Assembly: GCA_015494335.1 (NCBI GenBank)
Contig: WGBK01000083.1
Location: 1 to 5,071 of the forward strand
Origin: Gammaproteobacteria bacterium
GTDB lineage: Bacteria; Pseudomonadota; Gammaproteobacteria; GCA-001735895
DNA length: 5,071 nt
Direction of reading: 5' to 3'
This document shows positions 1-5,071 of the stretch, one piece after another. The notes beneath the pieces are model-generated. The model did not search any database. It had not been told where the DNA came from and saw only the letters and a list, made by a program, of their open reading frames with translations. Each line of letters starts with the position of its first letter. Position 1 is the first letter of the stretch. The translations under genes and the position numbers were made by a program.

Positions 1-112
1 GCCCCGAGTTCAGGAACACCCAGGCCACATAAAGACGGAACCCGAGCAGCAGGGGGGAACGCAGGCTGTCGAGCAGGCGGCTGAAGGCAATTACGGTGTT
101 GGCAAGCGGCAT
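1..112 (-). CDS. DoxX-family membrane protein, N-terminal fragment (3' end outside window)
   Basis: Partial gene; only the first 37 codons are present and the frame is open to the window edge. The translation begins MPLANTVIAF, followed by an amphipathic stretch (SRLLDSLRS) and then a hydrophobic segment from about residue 20 that contains the sequence FRLYVAWVFLNSG. An N-terminal helix followed by an 'LRLYxAWVFxxSG' first membrane segment is typical of DoxX/DoxD-type small four-helix inner-membrane proteins, whose members are linked to thiosulfate:quinone oxidoreductase subunits or redox-stress proteins. Start choice is well supported: an AGGAG Shine-Dalgarno site (119-123) sits six bases before the ATG. 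The gene follows the 316-residue gene after a 99-base gap. The family call rests on one short segment, so the specific function cannot be given. Confidence 0.68.
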   Translation of the reverse strand, partial: MPLANTVIAFSRLLDSLRSPLLLGFRLYVAWVFLNSG

Positions 113-118
113 TGGTGG

Positions 119-123
119 CTCCT
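119..123 (-). promoter_or_regulatory. Shine-Dalgarno site of the DoxX-like gene
   Basis: The minus strand reads AGGAG, then six bases, then ATG at 112. This near-ideal site fixes the start of a gene of which only 37 codons are visible. It contrasts with the weak sites of the overlapping genes upstream, suggesting independent rather than coupled initiation. Confidence 0.75.
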
Positions 124-150
124 GTTGTGTAGTTGTACGGTCTTGGAGAG

Positions 151-182
151 CCACCGGCGTCACGGGTTCGGTCCGCCGGCAA
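151..182. other. GC-rich inverted repeat between the 316-residue gene and the DoxX-like gene
   Basis: CCGGCG at 154-159 is the exact reverse complement of CGCCGG at 174-179, with a 14-base loop. On the minus-strand transcript, three G-U pairs could lengthen the stem to nine pairs. No T-run follows on either strand, so it lacks the hallmark of an intrinsic terminator. It lies 29 bases past the stop at 212 and about 40 bases before the DoxX-like start. It could be a weak terminator, a transcript-stabilising hairpin or an operator-like palindrome, or chance in GC-rich DNA. The AT-richer stretch at about 183-211 next to it could hold a promoter for the DoxX-like gene, but I found no convincing -35/-10 pair. 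Confidence 0.3.
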
Positions 183-211
183 GAGTTTATGGAATTGTTA
201 AGATTGGTTCA

Positions 212-1162
212 TCAGGCGGTTTCCGACAGGGACAGGGGGTCCTGGCTCATCCTGCGCAGGTAATCGAGCAGGCCCGGCAGACCGCCCGATTCCGCTTCCG
301 CTTCCGCGTCTACGGTCTCGGCGATTCGCCGCACGAAGTCCTCCAGTTCCCTCGCTGTCTTTTGAATCTCCTCGACCGGAAGGCGACCCGCGCGAACCCC
401 CTCGATCATCATCTGACTGCTGACATGGAGCCGGGACCTCAGGGTCTCGGGGGTGATGCCTTCCCTCGGGAGCAGGTTGTTCAGCTCCTGGCGTTCCAGC
501 GATTCGTGGACCTGGGCGGCGATCATGAAATCCAGCCCCTCACCCTCCCGCTGAATCCATTGATCCATCAGCTCGGAAAGCAGGTTCCATACGGGTTGCG
601 GCAGGCTGCCTTGGAGCTGCCCGGACTCGTACAGGGTCAGGTAGGAGAGGATCAGGGGGATGCCGGCCAGGTATTCCGCGACATCCTCGCGGCCTTCCCG
701 GACCGCACGGCGGGCGACGGTCTTCCTGCGGGCCAGGGCATTCTCGGATTTGCGCCGTAACGCCATCGGACCCGAGACGCTCAGGATACGATTGCTGTCG
801 TCCTTATCCAGGTACAGGGCATACACCCGGGCCCTGGCCTCGTCGACATGCCCCGTTTCGACCAGCAGGGAACGAATGGACGGGTTCTTGCCCGAAATGC
901 CCGCCTCATGGACCAGGGCGTATTCGGTTATGCCCGGGGCTTCCTGCCGGGCGAGTTCGTGGATCCTCTCGTAGGCCTGGTCCTGGGCGGCTTCATGGGT
1001 AGCCGACGGGCAAGAGTGGAATTCGATGTCGTCATTCGACGACCGGGACAGGAAAAAGGTCGTGAAAGCGGTTTTACCGATGAGATCCTCTGCCACTCGA
1101 TCCCTGGCAAGCCGGGCCAGCGAATCGTCTTTTTTCCTGCGGAAGGGATTTTGAAAGCCCAT
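212..1162 (-). CDS. Uncharacterised 316-residue protein
   Basis: I do not recognise this protein. It appears soluble and cytoplasmic, with no signal peptide or clear membrane segment; the most hydrophobic stretch (about 165-178) is too short. The N-terminus is basic and amphipathic (FRRKK at 7-11), and a second strongly basic, probably helical, stretch covers about 136-157 with RRK, ARRK and ARR clusters. The C-terminal half (about 185-310) is rich in charged helices, including an aromatic and acidic stretch around 190-220, and carries an AEAEAE run at 286-291 encoded by a perfect hexanucleotide repeat. The ATG is preceded by AGGAG with an eight-base spacer, and the next gene upstream ends 16 bases before it, so it is probably the last gene of the operon beginning at or before valS. 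Coding is supported by this site, its length and its fit in the gene array. Function is unknown; basic patches could mean nucleic-acid or membrane-surface contact, which is only inference. Confidence 0.8.
   Translation of the reverse strand: MGFQNPFRRKKDDSLARLARDRVAEDLIGKTAFTTFFLSRSSNDDIEFHSCPSATHEAAQDQAYERIHELARQEAPGITEYALVHEAGISGKNPSIRSLLVETGHVDEARARVYALYLDKDDSNRILSVSGPMALRRKSENALARRKTVARRAVREGREDVAEYLAGIPLILSYLTLYESGQLQGSLPQPVWNLLSELMDQWIQREGEGLDFMIAAQVHESLERQELNNLLPREGITPETLRSRLHVSSQMMIEGVRAGRLPVEEIQKTARELEDFVRRIAETVDAEAEAESGGLPGLLDYLRRMSQDPLSLSETA
290..307. repeat. Three perfect TTCCGC hexamer copies inside the 316-residue gene
   Basis: The plus strand has TTCCGC three times in tandem at 290-307. 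On the coding strand this is GCGGAA repeated, in frame, giving Ala-Glu three times (residues 286-291). Because the unit is six bases, gain or loss of copies would change the acidic linker length without breaking the frame. Confidence 0.8.
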
Positions 1163-1170
1163 GTTCGATG

Positions 1171-1175
1171 CTCCT
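1171..1175 (-). promoter_or_regulatory. Shine-Dalgarno site of the 316-residue gene
   Basis: The minus strand reads AGGAG eight bases before the ATG at 1162, within the 16-base gap after the GIY-YIG gene's TAG stop. It decides the start and indicates that this gene does not depend on stop-start coupling, unlike the three junctions upstream. Confidence 0.7.
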
Positions 1176-1178
1176 GTT

Positions 1179-1448
1179 CTATGGTTTCACGGTACGGCCA
1201 TGTGAACTGGCCAGCGCGCGTTTCTGTGCCCGTGTCAGATTCTTGATCCAGACCTCGCGCCGGCTTGCGGAGGCGCGGTCCGGATGTTCCTCGCTCCACA
1301 GCAGCGCCACGGGTTGCCGGGACCGGGTATAGCGCGCGCCGCCGGGCCGCTCGCCGTTGTGCTCGGCAAGACGCCGCTGCAGATCGGTGGTGATGCCGGT
1401 ATAGAGGCTGCCGTCGGCGCATTCCAGCATGTAGACCCACCAGCCCAT
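1179..1448 (-). CDS. Small GIY-YIG nuclease-domain protein (YhbQ/UPF0213 type)
   Basis: This 89-residue protein is a single GIY-YIG domain, the size usual for bacterial YhbQ/UPF0213 proteins. The two signature strands are VYMLEC (5-10) and LYTGIT (15-20), where VYM and YTG replace the literal GIY and YIG. The conserved arginine is in DLQRRLAEHN (R25 or R26), followed by the ARYTRSR stretch (38-44) common in this subfamily. The metal-binding glutamate is E65 in REVWIKNLTRAQK. All expected catalytic positions are therefore present. E. coli YhbQ has been reported to act on DNA, but the cellular role of the family is poorly defined. I chose the ATG at 1448 because it overlaps the srkA stop as TGATG and places the domain right at the N-terminus. 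The same frame stays open upstream to about 1805, but that extension lies inside srkA and is unlikely to be translated. No strong Shine-Dalgarno site is seen, so coupling to srkA is likely. Confidence 0.9.
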   Translation of the reverse strand: MGWWVYMLECADGSLYTGITTDLQRRLAEHNGERPGGARYTRSRQPVALLWSEEHPDRASASRREVWIKNLTRAQKRALASSHGRTVKP

Positions 1449-2443
1449 CAGCCTAGCTGCATAGGCGGCTGTTGCAGGGCGGCCAGTTGTTCGCGCAGCT
1501 CGAGGATGTGCTCTTCCCAGTAGCGAACGGTATTGAACCAGGGGAAGCTGTGCGGGAAGGCCGGGTCTTCCCAGCGTCGTGCGAGCCAGGCGCTGTAGTG
1601 GAGGATGCGCAGGGTACGCAATACCTCGATGAGCTGCAATTCGCGGACATCGAAATCGCGGAACTGGCGGTAGGCCTCGACGATTTTCGACAGCTGGAGC
1701 TGCTGCTGTTCCCGGTCGCCGGAAAGCAGCATCCACAGATCCTGCATCGCCGGGGCCATGCGGCTGTCGTCGAAGTCGACGAAGTGCGGTCCGCCGTCGC
1801 GCCACAGCAGGTTGCCGGCGTGGCAGTCGCCATGCACGCGCAGGTATTGCACATCCCGGCAGGCGTCGAAGCGCTGTTCCAGAATCGTCAGCAGGTCGCG
1901 GGCGAGGCTGTCGTAGGCAAGCTGCAGCTCGGCCGGGATGAAATGGCGGCTGATGAAATCGATGCTGTCGACGGCATGGCTCTGCAGGTCGATGCGCGGA
2001 CGATGGCGAAAGGGCTGTTGCTCGCCGATGCGGTGGATGCGCGCCAGCAGGCGGCCGATGACGGAAAGATTGTCCTGGTAGTCCAGCTCCGGCGCACGGC
2101 CGCCGCGACGGGGAAACAGGCTGAAACGATGGTCGCGGAAGGGGTGCAGAGTCTGCTCGCGCTCGTCGACGAGCGGGGGCACCACCGGCAATTCCTGTTC
2201 CAGCAGTTCAGCACAGAAGGCATGCTCTTCGAGGATCTGCGCGTCGCTCCAGCGACCCGGGCGATAGAACTTGGCGATCAGCGGGTCGCTGTCTTCGATG
2301 CCGACCTGATAAACGCGGTTCTCGTAGGAGTTGAGGGCCAGGATGCGGCCATCGCAGCGATGGCCCAGGGACTCGACCGCGTCCATGATGAAGTCCGGCG
2401 TCAGGTCCTCGAAGGGATGTGGGTTCCCCGATGGATCGCCCAT
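1448..2443 (-). CDS. srkA: Stress response serine/threonine protein kinase SrkA (YihE/RdoA family)
   Basis: This is a 331-residue protein against 328 in E. coli, so it is full length. SrkA/YihE is a cytoplasmic kinase with an aminoglycoside-phosphotransferase-like fold, linked in E. coli to the Cpx envelope stress response and to protection from stress-induced death. Visible motifs: LNSYENRVYQ (37-46), the nucleotide-binding loop region; K58 in AKFYRPGRW, the probable ATP-contacting lysine; LEEH (71-74), the helix-C glutamate region; HGDCHAGN (204-211), the catalytic loop with D206 and N211; VDFDD (222-226), the metal-binding aspartates; then QDLWMLLSGD (234-243) and the C-terminal WLARRWEDPAFP and PWF segments typical of the family. 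All catalytic residues are intact. The ATG shares one base with the stop of the 183-residue gene (TGATG), and the stop is shared in the same way with the GIY-YIG gene, so it should be translated by coupling. In E. coli the kinase gene lies beside dsbA, not valS. Confidence 0.96.
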   Translation of the reverse strand: MGDPSGNPHPFEDLTPDFIMDAVESLGHRCDGRILALNSYENRVYQVGIEDSDPLIAKFYRPGRWSDAQILEEHAFCAELLEQELPVVPPLVDEREQTLHPFRDHRFSLFPRRGGRAPELDYQDNLSVIGRLLARIHRIGEQQPFRHRPRIDLQSHAVDSIDFISRHFIPAELQLAYDSLARDLLTILEQRFDACRDVQYLRVHGDCHAGNLLWRDGGPHFVDFDDSRMAPAMQDLWMLLSGDREQQQLQLSKIVEAYRQFRDFDVRELQLIEVLRTLRILHYSAWLARRWEDPAFPHSFPWFNTVRYWEEHILELREQLAALQQPPMQLG

Positions 2444-2994
2444 CAGTGTCCGGCCAGCTGGTGCAGTTCTTCGAGAATGCTGTCCACCAGTTGCCGCCCC
2501 TGGACGCCCATGCCCCGGGACAGGCTGGCGGGGTCGCGTTCGCCATCGATCAGGCGTCGCAGAATGCCGCCGAGCTGACGCAGATCGCCGCCGGCCGCGG
2601 TCATCTGTTCGGCCATGTGACTGACCAGTTGCAGGGACTGGCTGTTGCCGCGAGCGGCTTCGTGGATCATCAGGGCCAGGCCCGGAGCCGCCATGCGCGC
2701 GTCCGGCTTGCGCTCCGGGTCGGGCAGGGTGGAAGGGTCCTGCAGCCCCTGCAGGATGGCCTCGGCGATGACGCGATCCTCCTCGTCGAGACCGAGCAGC
2801 AGATCTTCGCCGCGCTCGCCGTCGATGATCCGACGCATCACCGCGACGATGTCCTGCCAGCCGTTCTGCTCCGCCTTCTGCAGCAGGGATTCGGTGGCCT
2901 CGGCCAGTTGCGGGTTGTGCACGCGTTGCACGACCTGCACGATCATGCCGGCGTGGGCCTGGCGGATCTGCTGCTCGCGATCGGGCAGGCTCAC
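2443..2994 (-). CDS. Uncharacterised 183-residue protein made of two diverged repeat units
   Basis: I do not recognise a named family. The protein is soluble, largely helical by composition, and has no signal peptide or membrane segment. Its clearest feature is an internal duplication: residues about 13-84 align with about 102-177. Each half begins with A-x-x-G-(M/L), continues through a helical stretch, and ends in RR(I/L)IDGER (54-61 and 146-153), then about 20 residues up to an (A/S)ILxxL helix. A proline-rich acidic linker (86-98) separates the halves. The start is GTG at 2994, overlapping the valS TGA as GTGA. The stop overlaps the srkA ATG as TGATG. Only weak Shine-Dalgarno sequence is seen, so it likely depends on ribosomes finishing valS. 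Coding is well supported by these two junctions and by the protein-level repeat. The role is unknown; a helical-repeat adaptor or regulator is only a guess. Confidence 0.88.
   Translation of the reverse strand: MSLPDREQQIRQAHAGMIVQVVQRVHNPQLAEATESLLQKAEQNGWQDIVAVMRRIIDGERGEDLLLGLDEEDRVIAEAILQGLQDPSTLPDPERKPDARMAAPGLALMIHEAARGNSQSLQLVSHMAEQMTAAGGDLRQLGGILRRLIDGERDPASLSRGMGVQGRQLVDSILEELHQLAGH
2464..2691 (-). repeat. Second repeat unit of the 183-residue protein (residues 102-177)
   Basis: This unit aligns with residues 13-84 at an offset of 89-92 residues, with small gaps. The strongest shared block is RRLIDGER at 146-153 (bases 2536-2559), matching RRIIDGER in the first unit. At DNA level the block is only moderately alike, so the duplication is old and held by protein selection. 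Confidence 0.6.
2743..2958 (-). repeat. First repeat unit of the 183-residue protein (residues 13-84)
   Basis: This unit runs from AHAG (13-16) to AILQGL (79-84). Its core, RRIIDGER, is at residues 54-61 (bases 2812-2835). It is the partner of the unit at 2464-2691. It lacks the proline-rich linker, which follows it at residues 86-98. Confidence 0.6.
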
Positions 2995-5071
2995 AGCGCG
3001 CGTATCCGGGCTGCCTGGGCCTCGAGACTGGCCAGTGCCGATTCGGTATCGACCAGCTTGTCCCGCTCCTTGTTCACCACCGCCTCGGGCGCGCGGTTGA
3101 CGAAGTTCGGGTTGTCGAGCTTTTTGGCTATGCGCAATACCTCGTCGCGCAGGCGCGCGATGTTCTTCTCGAGCCGGGCCAGTTCGGCTTCCTTGTCGAT
3201 CAGGCCGGCCAGGGGGATCAGCAGTTTCATGTCGCCGATCAGGGCGGTGGCCGATTCGGGGGCTTCCTCGCCGGGCTCGAGCCAGGTCACGGATTCGAGC
3301 CGCGCCAGGGATTCGAGGAAGGTCTGGTTGCGCTGCAGGCGCTCGCGGTCGCTGGCGTCACCGTTCTGCAGCAGCACCGGCAGGGGCTGACCGGGCTTGA
3401 TATTCATCTCGGAGCGGATCTGGCGCACGCCCATGATGAATTGCTGCACCCATGCCAGTTCGGCCTCGGCCGCGGGATCGATGCGCTCCTCCTCCGGTTG
3501 CGGCCAGGGCTGCAGCATGATGGTTTCACCGCTCTTGCCGGCCAGGGGGGCCACGCGTTGCCACAGTTCCTCGGTGATGAAGGGCATGATCGGGTGCAGC
3601 AGGCGCAGCCAGGCCTCGAGCACACGCACCAGGGTCTGGCGCGCGGCGCGTTTCTGCGCGTCGCTGGCCTCGTCGGCATAGATCACCGGCTTGGACAGCT
3701 CGATATACCAGTCGCAGTAGTCGTTCCAGATGAATTCGTAGAGTTCCTTCGAGGCCAGGTCGAAGCGGTAGTTGTCGAGATGCCGCGCGACCTCGCCTTC
3801 GACCCGCTGCAGACGCGAGACGATCCAGCGGTCGGCCAGAGAGGGTTCGATCGCCTCGTTGCCGAGGCCGGTATCCTCGCCCTCGGTGTTCTGCAGAACG
3901 AAACGGGTGGCGTTCCAGATCTTGTTGCAGAAGTTGCGGTAGCCTTCGATGCGCCCCATGTCGAACTTGACGTCGCGGCCGGTGGAGGCCAGCGAGGTGA
4001 AGGTGAAGCGCAGCGCGTCGGCGCCATAGCTCTGGATGCCGTCGGGGAATTCCTCGCGCGTCTGCTGCTCGATCTTTTTCGCCATCTGCGGCTGCATCAT
4101 GCCGCGGGTGCGTTTCTTGACCAGGGATTCGAGATCGATGCCGTCGATCAGGTCGATGGGATCGAGCACATTGCCCTTGGACTTGGACATCTTCTGGCCG
4201 TGGGAGTCGCGCACCAGTCCGTGGACATAGACTTCCTCGAACGGCACCTGGTTGTCCATGAACTCGAGGCCGAACATGATCATGCGTGCAACCCAGAAGA
4301 ACACGATGTCGAAACCGGTGACCAGTACCTGAGTCGGATAGAAGTCGCGCAGGCGATCGGTCTGCTCGGGCCAGCCCAGCGTGGAAAAGGGCCAGAGTGC
4401 GGATGAGAACCAGGTGTCGAGTACATCCTCGTCTTGTCGCAGTGGAACGGTGTTATCGAGTTGATGCTTGTCGCGTACTTCCTGTTCATTGCGACCGACA
4501 TAGACATTGTCTTCGTCGTCGTACCAGGCCGGGATGCGGTGACCCCACCAGATCTGGCGGCTGATGCACCAGTCCTGGATGTTGTACATCCATTCGAAGT
4601 AGCTGTTCTTTTCGTTGTCGGGAATGAAGCGGATGCGTCCACTTTCGACGGCATCGATGGCCGGTTTGGCCAGCGGCCCGGTCTTGACATACCACTGGTC
4701 GGTCAGGAACGGTTCGATGATGACACCGGAGCGGTCGCCGCGCGGAACCTTGAGATCATGGTCTTCGACCTTCTCCAGCAAGCCCTGGGCTTCCAGGTCG
4801 GCAACGATACGCTTGCGCGCCTCGAAACGGTCGAGGCCGATATAGGCAGGGGGGATCAGGCTATCCTCGTCGACATCGTTGTCGCGGATCGCGGCATCGA
4901 CGGTGAAGATGTTGATCAGACCGCCGTGGGGTTGTTCGAGGATCGGGCTTTCTTCCCGGTGCCGCTGCCAGACCTCGTAATCGTTGAAGTCGTGGGCCGG
5001 GGTGATCTTGACGCAGCCGGTGCCGAATTCCGGGTCCACATGCTCGTCGACGATGATCGGGATGTGCCGCC
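2991..5071 (-). CDS. valS: Valyl-tRNA synthetase, C-terminal three quarters (5' end outside window)
   Basis: This class I synthetase joins valine to tRNA(Val) in the cytoplasm and edits mischarged threonine. About 692 codons are visible of a protein usually near 950 residues; the frame is open to the edge, and the N-terminal HIGH motif is outside. In order: the editing (CP1) domain tail with GTGCVKITPAHDFNDYEV just inside the edge; the return to the catalytic domain with WCISRQIWWGHRIPAWY; the LDTWFSSALWPFSTLGWP stretch; the KMSKS loop at 4179-4193; KRTRGMMQPQ after it, as in E. coli; YGADALRFT and EGYRNFCNKIWNATRFV leading into the anticodon-binding helical domain; and a C-terminal coiled-coil tRNA-binding arm (about 3195-2991) with LARLEKNIARLRDEV and LDNPNFVNRAPEAVV. 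All motifs expected in the visible part are intact. A GTG at 5039 is an internal valine codon, not the start. The TGA overlaps the next gene's GTG by four bases. Confidence 0.98.
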   Translation of the reverse strand, partial: RHIPIIVDEHVDPEFGTGCVKITPAHDFNDYEVWQRHREESPILEQPHGGLINIFTVDAAIRDNDVDEDSLIPPAYIGLDRFEARKRIVADLEAQGLLEKVEDHDLKVPRGDRSGVIIEPFLTDQWYVKTGPLAKPAIDAVESGRIRFIPDNEKNSYFEWMYNIQDWCISRQIWWGHRIPAWYDDEDNVYVGRNEQEVRDKHQLDNTVPLRQDEDVLDTWFSSALWPFSTLGWPEQTDRLRDFYPTQVLVTGFDIVFFWVARMIMFGLEFMDNQVPFEEVYVHGLVRDSHGQKMSKSKGNVLDPIDLIDGIDLESLVKKRTRGMMQPQMAKKIEQQTREEFPDGIQSYGADALRFTFTSLASTGRDVKFDMGRIEGYRNFCNKIWNATRFVLQNTEGEDTGLGNEAIEPSLADRWIVSRLQRVEGEVARHLDNYRFDLASKELYEFIWNDYCDWYIELSKPVIYADEASDAQKRAARQTLVRVLEAWLRLLHPIMPFITEELWQRVAPLAGKSGETIMLQPWPQPEEERIDPAAEAELAWVQQFIMGVRQIRSEMNIKPGQPLPVLLQNGDASDRERLQRNQTFLESLARLESVTWLEPGEEAPESATALIGDMKLLIPLAGLIDKEAELARLEKNIARLRDEVLRIAKKLDNPNFVNRAPEAVVNKERDKLVDTESALASLEAQAARIRAL
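4179..4193 (-). other. valS: KMSKS signature of ValRS
   Basis: The coding strand encodes Lys-Met-Ser-Lys-Ser here, followed by KGNV. In class I synthetases this mobile loop stabilises the transition state of amino-acid activation. The sequence is canonical, indicating an active enzyme. Confidence 0.95.

Noticed and set aside
125..760. Plus-strand open frame (211 codons) opposite the 316-residue gene
   Set aside because: The minus-strand frame is longer, has a strong Shine-Dalgarno site and fits the operon; the plus-strand frame has no comparable support. Confidence is lower than for the other shadows because the minus-strand protein is itself unrecognised.
928..1440. Minus-strand open frame (170 codons) spanning the GIY-YIG gene and the start of the 316-residue gene
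   Set aside because: It is an out-of-frame, arginine-rich translation of two supported genes with no motif of its own.
1449..1805. N-terminal extension of the GIY-YIG frame into srkA
   Set aside because: The extra 119 codons lie wholly within srkA, are arginine/alanine/proline-rich, and would put a non-domain stretch before a protein family that normally starts at the GIY-YIG strand. The TGATG start at 1448 is far better.
1472..2578. Long plus-strand open frame (368 codons) opposite srkA
   Set aside because: It is antisense to srkA, which has intact kinase motifs. Its product has no recognisable motif, and long antisense frames are expected in GC-rich coding DNA.
2419..3390. Plus-strand open frame (323 codons) opposite the 183-residue gene and the valS 3' end
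   Set aside because: It crosses two well-supported minus-strand genes and has no recognisable domain; composition shadow.
3441..4406. Plus-strand open frame (321 codons) opposite valS
   Set aside because: It is antisense to highly conserved ValRS core sequence including KMSKS, and its product is a low-information Val/Ala/Asp-rich string.
5037..5039. GTG as the start of valS
   Set aside because: The frame stays open through it to the window edge, and the residues before it (PIIVDEH) belong to the conserved ValRS editing-domain sequence. It is an internal valine codon.

Overview
This 5,071-base window is a GC-rich chromosomal segment. Every supported gene reads on the minus strand, so transcription runs from high to low coordinates. 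The best lineage guess is a gammaproteobacterium outside the enterics. The valyl-tRNA synthetase and the SrkA/YihE-type kinase both closely follow the E. coli proteins as I recall them, including the KRTxxMMQPQ stretch after KMSKS in ValRS. The gene order is not the E. coli one. No taxonomic search was possible.

Layout in transcription order. (1) 5071-2991: valS, lacking its 5' end, which lies beyond the window; about 692 codons are visible. (2) 2994-2443: a 183-residue protein of unknown function that starts with GTG inside the valS stop (GTGA overlap) and consists of two diverged copies of one unit of about 75 residues. (3) 2443-1448: srkA, a Cdc2/APH-fold stress-response protein kinase, joined to the previous gene by TGATG. 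(4) 1448-1179: a small GIY-YIG nuclease-domain protein of the YhbQ/UPF0213 type, again joined by TGATG. (5) 1162-212: a 316-residue protein I do not recognise, 16 bases downstream and with its own good Shine-Dalgarno site. (6) 112-1: the first 37 codons of a DoxX-family membrane protein, also with a strong Shine-Dalgarno site, running out of the window.

The first four genes look like one tightly packed, translationally coupled operon, with the 316-residue gene probably a fifth member. The only real intergenic space is 113-211. It is fairly AT-rich just after the 316-residue gene and holds a GC-rich inverted repeat. The doxX-like gene may therefore be a separate unit or just the operon's tail.

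The packing links valine tRNA charging, a stress kinase and two uncharacterised proteins by co-expression; a shared function is not shown. I saw no RNA genes, mobile elements, CRISPR arrays or phage genes. The long plus-strand open frames are antisense shadows of valS, the 183-residue gene and srkA. I found no clear new multi-gene system. The most interesting items are the duplicated-unit protein and the unrecognised 316-residue protein.
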